Assembly (NCBI GenBank): GCA_014925825.1 | Contig: JACGCK010000020.1 | Coordinates: forward strand, 124,001 to 188,000 | DNA: 64,000 bases | Direction: 5' to 3' | From: Pholiota molesta | Lineage: Eukaryota; Basidiomycota; Agaricomycetes; Agaricales; Strophariaceae | Shown here: piece by piece, positions 44,948-56,416 of the stretch | How the letters are laid out: the number at the start of each line of letters is the position of its first letter | Numbering within the stretch: the stretch's first letter is position 1 | The notes under the pieces: generated by a model | Told to the model about the DNA's origin: nothing | Seen by the model: only the letters and a program-made list of their open reading frames with translations | Databases searched by the model: none | Position numbers and translations under genes: made by a program

Positions 44948-45414
44948 TAGGGTGTTTCACGATAGATCAAGTTGGCCGACTTGGGTCCCAACTTGTGTTC
45001 CGACTTTGGTTCCAACTCGACGAAGTTGGGACCTAAGTTGGACTGCAAATCGTGGGTCGGAGCCCGATTTGCACCCCAACTTACCCCCAACTTGACACCC
45101 AACTTCGTCATGCTTTTTCCGATGCTGTCCTTCTCTTGTCTGCTCATGCAGCGCCATCCCCATAAAAATTACATACTTCAGTAGTCCAGCATATCCTTTA
45201 TTTTATTCTGTATTTAGTCTAATTTGATTTTGATATGGGAATGAGAAAACTGTAAGTTGCGAAAGTGTCTCGAAATCGAGTTGCATTCCACGTGCATAAT
45301 TTCGGCCGCCAACTTTGATCCCAACTTGACCCCAACTTGACCAAAGTTGGAGACCCAAGTTGGGACCAAGTTGGGACCCAAGTCGGCCAACTTAACCTAT
45401 CGTGAAACACCCTA
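44948..45414. mobile_element. MITE-like element with about 48-bp terminal inverted repeats
   Basis: A 467-base non-coding element. Both ends begin TAGGGTGTTTCACGATAG, perfect for 18 bases. They continue with GTTGGCCGACTTGGGTCCCA followed by ACTTG, with only about three mismatches over 48 bases. Inside, CCAACTTG and its complement CAAGTTGG recur many times next to the ends, as in subterminal repeats that bind a transposase. TA at both outer ends may be the target duplication of a Tc1/mariner-type element or part of the repeat. It encodes no transposase, so it would depend on one supplied in trans. Confidence 0.9.
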
Positions 45415-45654
45415 TTGTTCTGGAGAGTCGAGAGTGAGCAGGTCACTAGTGCCTTTTTTCGGACGGTGCGTGCTCGTCCACATCTCGTGAAGCCGCGACG
45501 TCGTTGGGTTAGGTTGGGATGCGCGAACAGCTGTGCTGGAGCACGGCGGAGCCGCGGCGATTGCGCACGATTCCATGGCGTATTTCTCTCATGCTGTCGA
45601 TGACCGTGTCTATAGCGTACGTCTTGGGGAAGACGGTTTCTCAACCAGACGCTA

Positions 45655-46400
45655 GCCCTTCACGTCGCCCGTATCACCGCCAACGACAACCGCGTGTGCC
45701 ACGTCGCCCCACCGCCCGCCACGTCGTGCCGCGACGACGCCCACCACGTTGACGGATGCCCGCTACGTCGCCCGCGCGTGCACCACGTCGCCCCCGCCGC
45801 CCGCCACGTCGTGCCGCGATGCCCGCACACCACGTCACCCCCAACTACCCACCCTCCACCGACCCCGCCACCGCGACACACCACATGCGCACCTCGTCCA
45901 CCTGACATGGCTCCTGCTCGGCGGCTGCATGCCCCCCGCATACACGCTGGCCGCGGACGACGCGATCAGGACCCACGACGGTAGCGGAGGCAGGCCGCCG
46001 AGGGCCGGGTCGTGCGCGCAAAGGTGCCGCGGGCCTCGCGGGCGGCGAGCTCGAGCGCAAGAAGTCGTCGAGCTGGCGCCACGCCTCCAGCGTGCCACCA
46101 ATTCCCGCTCTGCTCGACGCATCGCCCGCCGATGAGCCCGCCCTCTCGTGGCCCCATCCCATCCGCGTTGATCATCCGCCGCGCTGCCCGCACACCACGA
46201 CGATGGCCACCCACCGCCCCGCCCACCATGTCGTCCGGCGGCAAACGAACACCGCCCGTCACGCGCCCGCCACGTCGTGCCGCGACGCTCGCACACGACG
46301 ACGACGGCTACCCACCACGTCGTCCCGCGGCGCACGAACACCACGATGACGGCCCCGCACCCGCGCCATGTCGACGCCGCCAGCGCCTCGCGGACACATC
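45655..46400. repeat. GC- and CpG-rich degenerate minisatellite
   Basis: CCCGCCACGTCGTGCCGCGA recurs at about 45714, 45800 and 46266, with variants near 45663, 46225 and 46314. CACCACG and ACGTCGCCC fill the gaps. Base composition differs sharply from the flanks. Long open frames on both strands come from the lack of A+T and are not treated as genes. The block 45415-46701 contains no supported gene. Confidence 0.6.
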
Positions 46401-46470
46401 ACCCATGCGCGGCGCACTCGTGTTAGAGCTTACGCCCAACCTACCCGCACTCACCGTCTACGCGTACAAT

Positions 46471-46492
46471 CAGTGCTGCATATGCAGCACTG
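46471..46492. repeat. Perfect 22-base palindrome
   Basis: CAGTGCTGCAT followed directly by its complement, at the right side of the GC-rich block. An ACCCGCC-A-GGCGGGT palindrome lies 46 bases further on (46538-46552). Confidence 0.7.
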
Positions 46493-46701
46493 TGCGGCGT
46501 GGAGACGCGTCGTGCCTGATGTGGCCATACCCGCAAAACCCGCCAGGCGGGTACGGGTTCGGCGAGGGTCGAACATCCTCGACACGTACCCCTACCCATC
46601 AAGACTCAACTTCTGGTCGCCAAGTTCCAACATTAATCAAGGCGCACGCGCGCACTCCTCATAATTGACGAGTGCATTCTTCTTTCCTACATACACCATA
46701 C

Positions 46702-48824
46702 TCAACCGAAAAACCGAACGTGGACAGCAGTGTGAAAATTCCATGTCGCCTGGTGGAAGCAATTATCAGTCTTTGTTAAGACGGCGAAGATAGAGCATTG
46801 CTTACATGAAGACCAACGATCATCTGGTCATCAATCAAGACTCGACCCCACTTCACTCGCTCGACGGACGCTCGATAATAATATGGCAAGGTGCTGATCA
46901 CTGGATGTAGAAAGACCCTGTTGATTAGATACGTGGGTGCTTCCATCGCATCCATGCAACCGGGAGGTGTGAAATCTACGACCTCTATAAGGAATTTAAA
47001 CGCGTAGCCATATTCAAAATTGGGAATTTTTTGGCAGAAGGGGGGTGCATTATCACGAAAGCGGAATCTTACAGGTACCTTCCGGAGTCGCGCGATGTTG
47101 CGATTTGACCGAAAAAAATCGATGACAAGATAGGGAATGCCTTCGGGCTGAGGGCCAACATTCGGCCGCGCGCGGGGTGCTAATCGCACACATCTTTCGC
47201 CCCATCCTCTGGTCACGTCGCCTGGGGCCAAGTTGGAGTCGTTAAACCAGCGCGTAATGCGGGGCCCCCAATTCTCCCAGGAGAGAGGGTGGTGAGCGCG
47301 GGGCACGCTCCAAAAGGCATATCCCGAATCCTCCTCCCTTCTGATATGTCCGGTTTCAAAATCCATATGCGTCCTGCTTGTTAGTGGTTCGTGCATCGGC
47401 AGGCCGAGATAGTCTGGCCATGTATGTGGTGGCGGCCGAGGTCGGCTCGTTGGCGAGGGTCGTTCTTCGTATTCCGCCACTATCTCCAAGAGTGCACTGC
47501 GATGGACAACAAACGTGAATTCCTCAACGATCTGACTCGGGGTGTTCCGAGAATCTTGGGCTGTTTCCACGCGCACAGTGAAGACGCAAAGGGAGTCCTC
47601 GGCGCGCTTGAAATACCCTCGTTCTGGATGAAGAGTGTATCTGAGAGAATCTCTGGGTCCTTGACAGAACCTGCGGTCCATTTCCGCGTATGAGTGCTCA
47701 CTTAAGGGCTTGGGATTTGCGACACCGAGGATTGAATGATAGGAGAATCTGGTCTGCAGGATTGGTAGATCCAGCGAAATAAACGGTGCTACGGGCTCAA
47801 ATGTCGACTGCAATGGGATACGGAAGATATCGAGGCTCCCCTCTTGAATATTTGGGAAAAGAATATAGTTCTCATCTAGAAAGACGATACTACGGTATGT
47901 TTGCTTCGGTGTTCTGAAGGCCTGGATTTGGTTTGTTAGTTATTTTCAATATCAATTTAGATCATGACGTTAATTAATGAGCGTACCATTAGGAGCACAT
48001 CAGAAATAAAGTCATAAACAAAAATGTTGTCTTGCCCATTGTCTTCGTTGTCTTCAGGAATGCCTATGATAATGACGATGTGCCTTCCGACCATCTGCAT
48101 TGAGATGAAGGGCAGCTGTACTGGACAGTCCATGACATAGATATGTTGGGCTCCCCGAGCCACTGAGTGAACTCTCGAATTTTCGTACTGACGCAAGTAG
48201 ATGGAGATCTTGAACGTCGTCGCATCGGCCTCTTCTCCTTCCCATTCACTGCGTAAAATCTTCACCATCTATCAGAGTGCTTGATATTTAGCAAAATAAA
48301 ACACACCTATGGACTTCAGCGAGTAGACCGTACTCATGCAAAGAAGTAGTATATGTGAGCCACCTGCGAGACCCAGACCCATATCGCTGCCAACTTTGGC
48401 GATAGATTGAACGATTGATCGGAGAATTAGGTCCCGAATCTTTCGCGGTAAAGAGTTGTATCATGTTCATTATCTCGTCGTCACCGAACCGCCATCCAGA
48501 TCCATAGAGCGTCCCCCCGCTGAGGGAGAGACCAGCGCCAAAAGCCAACGGAAACGGAATCAGGTACGTCAGCGCAGGATCCAAAGCAATCCATGCCCGC
48601 TGACTATCCTCCAGCGAATGTAGTTTCGCATGGGTAGCCAGCGTCGAAAACACGTTGTCTTCAGCTCCGAAATACATCAGTCTGAGCTTGTACGCGAGGC
48701 GAATTGAGCCGCGGATGATGGTGCGGATGAATTTGTTGAGATGCATGCACCCGACTAAATCGCGGGAAGGTAGCTCGTAGAGAATCTTCTCAATCAGTTC
48801 GGGGGATAAGGCAAGGAGGAGCAT
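46702..48824 (-). pseudogene. F-box protein, copy 2, with one frameshift
   Basis: Exons 48824-48307, 48248-47987, 47922-46806 and 46749-46702, matching copy 1 exon by exon (518 and 48 bases are identical lengths; exon 2 is 39 bases shorter). The F-box LSPELIEKILYELPSRDLV is intact, and the body has QDNIFVYDFISDVLLM, WGPRITRWFNDSNL and APTYLINRVFLHPVIS. Near the start of exon 3, four T in a row (about 47877-47880 on the plus strand as AAAA) replace the three expected from copy 1, so the frame breaks after YRSIVF; the downstream frame is then open to the end. The shift is at a different place from that in copy 1. An ATG at 48845 is also possible, but 48824 matches copy 1. About 647 residues are expected without the shift. 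Confidence 0.65.
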
Positions 48825-48860
48825 CGTGCTTAATGTACATCTCATTTGATACGACGCTGA

Positions 48861-48870
48861 CTTTTATATG
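48861..48870 (-). promoter_or_regulatory. TATA box of F-box copy 2
   Basis: On the minus strand CATATAAAAG lies 37 bases before the ATG at 48824, as in copy 1 (CCATATAAAA). Confidence 0.55.
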
Positions 48871-49777
48871 GGGAGGCGGTTGGTGCGCTTGGGCAATACT
48901 AAGCGAGCACGTACACCTTTATTATCGTACTGAATCTAACCGGATTAATTCCAACCACTGCCATTTTCGTCTGTGGGATATCTGATTGGGTTTGAAGAGG
49001 AACTGACCTTTATCAGAATTGGTCCGAATTTATGTGGCTTTTAATAGGTCTATGTACTACGACCGAGTGCCGAGAGAAGGCAGTACTTGATAGCCGGAGT
49101 ATGATCTTCCAGATTGCAGGCAGTAAGTAAAGCAAGAGAAAATAACAGAGGCTATGATGGTAACACGATGAATTGAAGCGCACCTGTCCAGAGGGAGTGT
49201 ATCAAGAATTTTCACTACATCATCCGTCGTCAGCTCTTTCGACGCTGCATTCCACCATAATATCACAGCGATACTTAAGTATGCCGCATCCGCTAATTAA
49301 TTTCCTCGCTAAGCACCTTTGGGCCGGAGCCGGAAGGACGCGGTCAAGGAAGGTCTAGGGGGGTCAAGGGCTGCTGGGTACAGGGGTCTGGCAGACTCTT
49401 CAATGGTATCGATAGTTACTCACAAACACATCGCACGTCGATCAATTCAAACTAGTGATATCATTTGCACCCTTCTCTCCTGGCTGGCCATCAGCTCCCC
49501 GTTCCATACACCCGGCTCCTCAAGAGTCGTCAAATTGTCCAGGTATCAACACTTTCGAATTATAAGTAGCGAACACTGTAGTGAGAGACAATATATGTGA
49601 ATTTGACGATAAAGTTCTCACTGATGCTAGCACTGTCAAAATGACACACTTCTGCTTGCCTTGATCATTGACATCAGCATCACAAGCTAGATAGGATAGA
49701 TATTCGCAAGGACAGGGCATAACAATAAAAGATCTAATATATCTGACAAACACTGACTTTCTAGATCATTATAAGCA
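48871..49777. other. Intergenic stretch
   Basis: No gene recognised between F-box copy 2 and the 3' end of the ZPR1 gene. Confidence 0.4.
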
Positions 49778-51475
49778 TTACGCTGCTACCGTCTCTGATT
49801 CGGGCTTCTTCTCTCCCTCTTCATCAATCTTCTCTGTTGTGGGATCTTGATATCCCTCGACCTTGATATCGTTCAAACCCAGTTCTTCGTTCTGATCAAA
49901 GTCCCGGTCGTACATTTCGATGGTCATGTTGGGGTCAGGGTCGGGAGCGTACAAATTTTGGATGTATGAATTGGCCAGAGGGTCGTCCAGGATGATCGTA
50001 AACGGAATTTCCGCATTTTTGACCTATGGAGGAGCCTCAGAGACAACATAAAGCGAAGGAGAAAAATAAGATCCACTTACAGCTTTCAAACCGCCCAGGA
50101 AACTTTCGTACTTAGCTCTTTCCTCCACCTCGGAGGAGTCACCGACGAAGGCTTTCTCCGCCAGTTCATCGTATATCTGATCGAGAATGCCTTCCACAGT
50201 TGTGAAGCGTCCTCCTAGCGTACCGTGTGTGAGCACGAGATCGATTTCAGGAATTGTCATTCCTGCGGTTTCGCTCTTGAGAATATCGCGGCTGAGATCA
50301 TCGCGATCTTCGCATTTGAGTGTGATTCTTTTGCCTTGAGCGGATATCGCTGAACCTGATTTCACTTCGTTGTCTCTGTAGCCGCAGAATTCGCAATTTG
50401 TCGACATGATGAGGATATCCTAGTGGTCATAAGTAGGAGGGTAACCAGCGACGAAGAGCCATACTCACCTTAAAATATGGGATGTTGACCTTCTTCATGT
50501 TCGTATGGATCTGGTGTCCGCAGCTTGAGCAAACACCGGGGAATGTGAAGACTTCATCATCAGTGATAGGTTGGTCATTAGTCAGTTCTTGTTCTTGCGC
50601 TTCTTCATCGGGAGCTACCAGACCCAAGGCGACGTTCTGTGCCAATGTGCGATGGTACGTGCGCATGCTCCATTTAGGGTCTGACATGCTTCCAATGAAC
50701 TCGATGAAGCTGTTCCCCGCCGGGTCGTCGAGCTTGAGGGTGAAAGGTGGCATTGGAAGTTCGAGGTACGCAGCTTGGCCAACTGTTTTCATCGGCTTCG
50801 ATTCGTCGGCGTCGGCTTCCTCCTCGAGGTCGCCTAGCACTGGTTTCAGCTTACTGATGAGTTCTTCAATCTTCTTGTACCCTTCCTCATCTTGTATCCG
50901 TCGCAGCGGCTGGTCCGCGCTGAGATCAGCAATAATGTCACGGATAAGACCTTCTACGGTCGTGAGTTGACCGCGACCCGTTGGAGGTAGGGTAAGATCG
51001 AATTCGGGCATGGTAATTTCACAAGAACCCGACCGAACAATCTGTCTGTTGAGATCCGAGCGGTCGAGTATTTTGGCCGTGTAGACGGTTCCCTCAGCTG
51101 GCAAAAACTGAGCAGATGTAAAAGAGAAACAGAATGACACATACGACGAATGGTCTCTGCTGATTGGATTTCGTTGTTCTGAAAGCCGCAATGCTCGCAT
51201 CTAAACGACATCACTATAACTTCTCGGAAGAACGGAATGGAGGTCAACATGAGCCTGGTGACGCCCTACTGGTCTCAGCATTCAGCCACAACGCTTTCAT
51301 CAGGAGGATCATTACTGACTTGTTCATGACATCTCATGCACAAGGACTCGATCTCCTGGATGATCTTCTCGTCTCCATCGCCCTCCTGGTTGTCGGATGG
51401 ATCCGCGTCTACTTTGTCGTCGGTTGAGGATGCGATGTCGCCGATTTTGGGGAAAAGGGTGGAAGGGTTTGCCAT
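49778..51475 (-). CDS. ZPR1: ZPR1 zinc-finger protein
   Basis: Five exons: 51475-51320, 51265-51145, 51097-50469, 50419-50081 and 50023-49778, giving 496 residues. It is made of two tandem ZPR1 modules. Module 1 has zinc ligands C46-x2-C49 and C75-x2-C78 ([13 protein letters not shown]). Module 2 has C282-x2-C285 and C311-x2-C314 ([11 protein letters not shown]). Each is followed by a domain with the (R/G)QLTTVEGL or [10 protein letters not shown] signature. The exon 3 acceptor is placed after GCCAG because it restores [14 protein letters not shown]1 is a conserved eukaryotic protein that binds eEF1A and helps it fold, shuttling between cytoplasm and nucleus. It is single copy here, with no defects. 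This is the best conserved anchor of the window. Confidence 0.95.
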
Positions 51476-52093
51476 TTCGTGGGATCTACAGTTGCAGATC
51501 GTATGGTTCAGTTGAAGATTGTATAAGTTCGAAAGAGAAATGTAAAGAAACCAGTAGAACGCCCTGGACCGAGACCCAATAGCCTGGGTTCGATAAGATT
51601 GCAATCTTATCTTATCTTTGTTCCCATCACAAACAAGCCTCTGCAAGGCAGCCAAGGCTCGAGTAGCTTCACCAAAGCTTCACTCAAACTTGACTATGGA
51701 AATATCCATTCGGTATCTAGAGGTATCAATTACTAGTGATTGCCAGACCGATAGACGACGTTGACGGCCCTAAACCAAGTGGACACATGCGGGTTTACAC
51801 TGACAAAATTATGAGTAGTGCTCATTTGATGCCCTCAGATGCACGAAGGGCCAGAGGTCCTTGCAATGCCAGCAGCTTATAAAGTGAAGGGCTATGGCAC
51901 ATATTAGCAACTTAAACTGAAAATAAATCCATGAGAGCTTGAGAAATTCGCAAGCCATATTTTTGTTGTTGATTTCTGCGCTGAATTTGTGGAAAGCTTT
52001 CAATTGGCCAGCAAATAGCAGGCACTGTAAAGACAACGACAAAGTTACGACTCGACAGCGGAATGTAAACATAATAGCAAGCAACGAGTAACA
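51476..52093. other. Intergenic stretch between ZPR1 and the PL14 gene
   Basis: No gene recognised. It should hold the ZPR1 promoter, being upstream of its start. Confidence 0.4.
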
Positions 52094-53212
52094 CTATTGC
52101 TCGGTTTTGGACCAACGCGAGACAACAACGGGATCCTCCACCTCTCGGGCAGTTTTGCCATCGAACGTGGTCAAGATAGCAACCGATAAATCAGCGAAAT
52201 AGACATCCTGGTCTTTAGGGGTGGCCCAATCTTCGGTGTGGCCTTTCAAAATATGTTATTTAAAGACGACTGAAGAATGTATGGAGTAATCTTACCACCG
52301 AAGAAGGATTGCATCTGCATTCCTCTGATCCTGCCAGAGTCGTCGTCGCGGAAAATCAAGCCATCGACGTTGATGATGCTCTTACCGTTAACAAAGAGCT
52401 CGAGTTCACCGTTTGCCTTGCCGGCGTCGTTCAGCTTGACTCGCTCGCTAACGGTAGTCCACTGGCCAGGTTCGAACTTGAAGCTGCCGCGGGAGATGGA
52501 CGCGCCGTAGGTGGGGTTGCAGTCCGAGTTAGCGATGTCACATTGCTTCCTGTTGGCGGCAAATTTTTCGATGGTATACGGTGGAAGGTAGGTATAGAGT
52601 TCGCCTGCACCTTCAGGACGCCACATCAAGCGGGCCGAAAAGCATGCAGAATCTCGACGTCCACCAGAGCAGGAAATCGAAATCTCGTCATTATCGCCAC
52701 CATCTGATTTATTTGAGTATGAGATGTAACTGTCGTGGCGAAATAAACTCACAAAGTCCAGGAAGTTTGCCTCCTTTGACGAACTCAAAGCCATCCGGGA
52801 ACATAACCGAGTACCCGAAGGTTGCTTCCTTTGCAGTGGTCAAGTCCACACTCTCCGGGCCGGGGGCATAGAATGAGATTCCACCCCGCGGGTCGGCGCC
52901 GGGCCTGTACGAGCCCTTAGGATACTGGGCGCGAAGTGCCATACGACCGTCCGGTGCCTTGACATAGGAGTGCTTGGGACCTTCGGCGACATGATTTGGC
53001 CTGAGGGTGTCGTCGCTGAGGGGGAGCGCACCCTTAGCGCCCGGAAGCGTCGTCCAGCTGGAAACTCCACGAGAAAGTGGAAAGAGGGCCTGTTCAGATG
53101 GCGCTGCGCGCGGAAGGATCTGGAGCGGCGCTGCGGCTACCGAGATGCTGCACAACGCGACAATGCCAACCACAACGGCGAAAAAAAGGGAAGAAGTTGA
53201 TCCGTGCAACAT
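52094..53212 (-). CDS. Secreted polysaccharide lyase, family 14 type
   Basis: Three exons: 53212-52753, 52703-52296 and 52242-52094, giving 338 residues. An N-terminal hydrophobic segment with SLFFAVVVGIVAL and a cleavage-like SVAAAPL indicates secretion. The body has the PL14 pattern: FGYSVMFPDGFEFVKGGKLP, then ISCSGGRRDSACFSARLMW, GELYTYLPP, NPTYGASISRGSF, KANGELELFVNGKS, GMQMQSFFGG and a DWATPKDQDVYFADLS end. Known fungal PL14 enzymes cut glucuronan or alginate-like uronic-acid polymers by beta-elimination on a beta-jelly-roll fold. The length is normal. Three Cys are visible in the CSGGRRDSAC and CNPTYG areas and may pair. With the two GH16 genes next door, this suggests a wall- or mucilage-degrading neighbourhood. 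Confidence 0.88.
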
Positions 53213-53344
53213 GATTATTGAATCTGACTTGTCTCGACCGTGCAAGAAAGTAATCGTTAGGCAGACGTTCAACGCGCCGAGGGGTACCGTGGGGGGCTGG
53301 TGGTGGGAAGGCTCCGGGCAAAGAAACACTTAGCCAACACCCCC

Positions 53345-53353
53345 ACTTATATA
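53345..53353 (-). promoter_or_regulatory. TATA box of the PL14 gene
   Basis: On the minus strand CTATATAAG lies about 133 bases before the ATG at 53212. Confidence 0.4.
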
Positions 53354-54837
53354 GCAGAGGGCTCGGCGATATGATGGGGCACACAGCTCTCGGCTGCGAT
53401 ATGATGCGCAGATATCGGTTTGAGGCTTTTGATCATGGGTGCGTGTTCCATCTTATAGGTTTGAAATGCAGACCGTCATTAGGAGTGTAGTTATGGAGAA
53501 TTTGATAGGTCCCAGGAGATGGGTTATTTCAATGAGGTATTAGCTTGAGTCGGCGAAAGCATTTTCAGCCTCCAGGGAGCAATTCTGCCCGAGACTGAGA
53601 GTGTCGCCTGCTGCTGCCATGTCATCTCATGTCATCTACATAACGTTAAATGATCAGGGTCGTGAACAGATGTGTGGACGAAACGTGAGAATATTAGTAT
53701 TGCTCCGGTGGGTGGGTGCAGGTGGCGCACGCCGCACGGCGCACACTACTGTAGGTTCTGATAAATATCCGATGAAGAATGATCAATGAGCGCTACAAGT
53801 GACACAACAGATACAGACTCTCTATCTACCAGGCGCTCTCCACTGTAGCTGCAATGAGCCCCGGTCCTATTTTACAGTCTAATTTGAATATCAAGAAATG
53901 CACAGAAACGGTTGACATCTGCTTCAGTGCCAATTCAAATATTCATACATGATCATGACGTGGGCGGTGGAACTATCTTGGAATGCACTGTCCAGGCCAT
54001 TATTATTGACACCTTTGTAGCAAACCAACGACCGCGCATAAAAATAGAGGAATAGAACCTGACCTTGGAAATCATTTATAATTGGAAACACAGATCTTGC
54101 ACTTCTTTCGAGAGAACGTGCTGCATCAGTACTCAAGTCTCAGTACCAGCATTTTTTACGGTCTCTTCCAAGGATTGTTCTGAAAATATCAAGGAAGCCA
54201 ATGCCCAAAGCGTTCTGCTCAGTGAGTACGAGTTAATGAAGATCTGAGAAGCTGAGGATTGATTTCCTGCATTCATACGTGGTCGTGGTCGTGGTCGCAA
54301 CTTCTTTTTTCAAGCTCTTTCCAAGGCTCGGCGCTTCCATTCACAGTGAATGAAACCTTCGCAGAACCTTCGTCAAGGTCGAGACTCGAGACCCAAAAAT
54401 GGGAATTTTTGAAAATCTATAAATACATCGCTTAAAAGCACTGACGCGAATTTGACGCGAATAACTTGTGTACTCATACAAGCTCATACACTACACTACA
54501 ATACCCATCATGAACCACGAATATTCAATACAGTATTATGCTGGTCGTGAAAACTTGAAGGGAGCGTGACGCCCTCATAGTGCATGATCGGTCGGCGAAT
54601 ACCGAAAAGCCTCGATCGCATCTGCTCGCCATTTGCGTGGCTTTCGAACCCTTCCTACCTGCAAGGAAGCCACTGACAAACTCCATGACCGTTCCGCATA
54701 ACCTGCAGGCTTTTATTTTTACAATAAAAGGCCAGCCTTGGCTCGAAATCGCCCTGGCTCGTCTTTCTGAGCAACGCAACCCTCGTTGTCCTTCCCCATT
54801 GACATACTCTTCTGTAACTCCTAAAGGAATTTCAACG
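53354..54837. other. Intergenic stretch upstream of the PL14 and first GH16 genes
   Basis: The region lies between divergent genes. TATAAATA at 54418-54425 is 413 bases before the GH16 start, far for a TATA box. A frame at 54580-55005 overlaps the real start and is a read-through of the leader. No other gene recognised. Confidence 0.4.
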
Positions 54838-56416
54838 ATGAAGACTCTTCAGCGTTGGCTGGCATTAGTTTTCTTCTTGTATCTCTCAACACATACCTTG
54901 GCCTTGAGTGGGAAATACTTCCTCAGTGACGAAATCGTTGGACCAGCATTTTACACTTATTTTGATTGGGAGGCAATTGATGATCCGACACATGGTCGAG
55001 TGTGAGCGATATCTATTCATATGCCTAAACTTTATTTGAGCGTTGCTTATATCAGAAACTATGTTGATGAAGATACTTCTATCCAAGAAAACCTCACATT
55101 TGCCTCCTACGATACCTTCATTCTCAGTGCTGACCATAAATCCGCGTTGAGTCCATCGGGTCCAGGCAGGAACTCCGTTAGAATTATTTCTAAAAATACT
55201 TATACCACGCACGTCGCTCTGTGAGTCCTATTTCTTTCGTCTGGAGTGCCGCGAAACTGATATACTTTCACACTTATAGCTTCGACGTCAGACACATGCC
55301 GCAGGGATGCGGGTAAGAAATACTCAGCTCAGAAGGGACGTCATCTTAGTTAAAAACAATCACTCGAATTATTGTAGGACATGGCCAGCAATTTGGGAGA
55401 CTGAAGCTGATAACTGGCCGGACGGCGTAAGCTTCGATATCATTTTCTCTATCAGCTTCATTCTTATCGTTGAACCCGGGCTTCTTTCCACCGATTTAGG
55501 GAGAAATCGATATTGTCGAAGGCATAAATGATCAGGGACCCAATGCTGCGACACTTCACACAACGGCTGGTAGGAATGTAACATGCTTTGTGATTATCTC
55601 GTAATTTACATTGGCTGTAGGATGCAGCATGCCTCAAAATCGGTGGGAAACAGGGTATGTTTTTCAGTCAGCTTGCGAACCATCTTTTATAAACCTTAAC
55701 TGTGTTCAGGACCCCCGGACAACTAGACTGCAACTGGCTAGTTAACTCTAATACAGGTTGCGGTGTCAGATTTTCGGGGGGGCTGAGCTACGGTCCTGAC
55801 TTCAATGATAATGGAGGTGGATGGTGAGTAGCACTGTAGCAGACGATCTGGACGTGATGCGATTTTGCTAATCCACTCGCAACCAGGTATGCTTTGGAGC
55901 GAACGGATGAGCATATAAGCGTTTGGTTCTGGCCACGTAATGCGAGAGATGTTCCGAGAGAGGTACGGAATAGATCTATCGTCTTGGACACTAGTAGATG
56001 GGTAACTATCTTGACTTGAAAAATGAGTTCCTTTGATCCTTTTTAATCCTGACTTTTATTCTTTAGGGGATCCCATCTGCTTATTTTCCGAATACTGATT
56101 GTGATATCAAGAAGTATTTCGGAGAACACAGTATAATCATTAATTTGACATTCTGTGAGTTAGTTCGACCTCAAAATTCAAAATATGGCCCATCTCTCAT
56201 CATATTCTTATTAGGTGGCGATTGGGCGGGCTACGCTTATTCGCAGTCGGGATGTCCTTCGACCTGTAATGGTAAATCATCACGTCACTGGACTGGTCTT
56301 GAGTCTGATCCTATTTTTAATCATCTTGATTAGATTTCGTCGACAACAACCCAGCCGCCTTCGCGGGTGCATATTTTAATTTTGCCTCCATTCGAGTCTA
56401 TGAGCCGCGTTCATGA
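54838..56416 (+). CDS. Secreted GH16 glucanase (laminarinase type), copy 1
   Basis: Eleven exons: 54838-55001, 55056-55220, 55280-55312, 55378-55426, 55500-55569, 55621-55654, 55710-55823, 55887-56001, 56067-56154, 56215-56271 and 56334-56416, giving 323 residues. A signal peptide (LALVFFLYLSTHTLALS) is followed by the GH16 fold: FDVRHMPQGCGTWPAIW, then the catalytic block GEIDIVEG with E139 as nucleophile, D141 and E144 as acid/base. Next come LHTTAGCSMP, NTGCGVRF, YGPDFNDNGGGWYALERT, VWFWPR and CGDWAGYAYSQSGCP. The family cuts beta-1,3(4)-glucans, so targets could be fungal or plant walls. All splice sites are clean. It is followed by a second gene of the same structure 1.5 kb downstream. 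Confidence 0.92.

Noticed and set aside
45835..46668. Long open frames on both strands in the GC-rich block
   Set aside because: They follow from high G+C and repeats; repetitive composition, no domain, and frames overlap on both strands.
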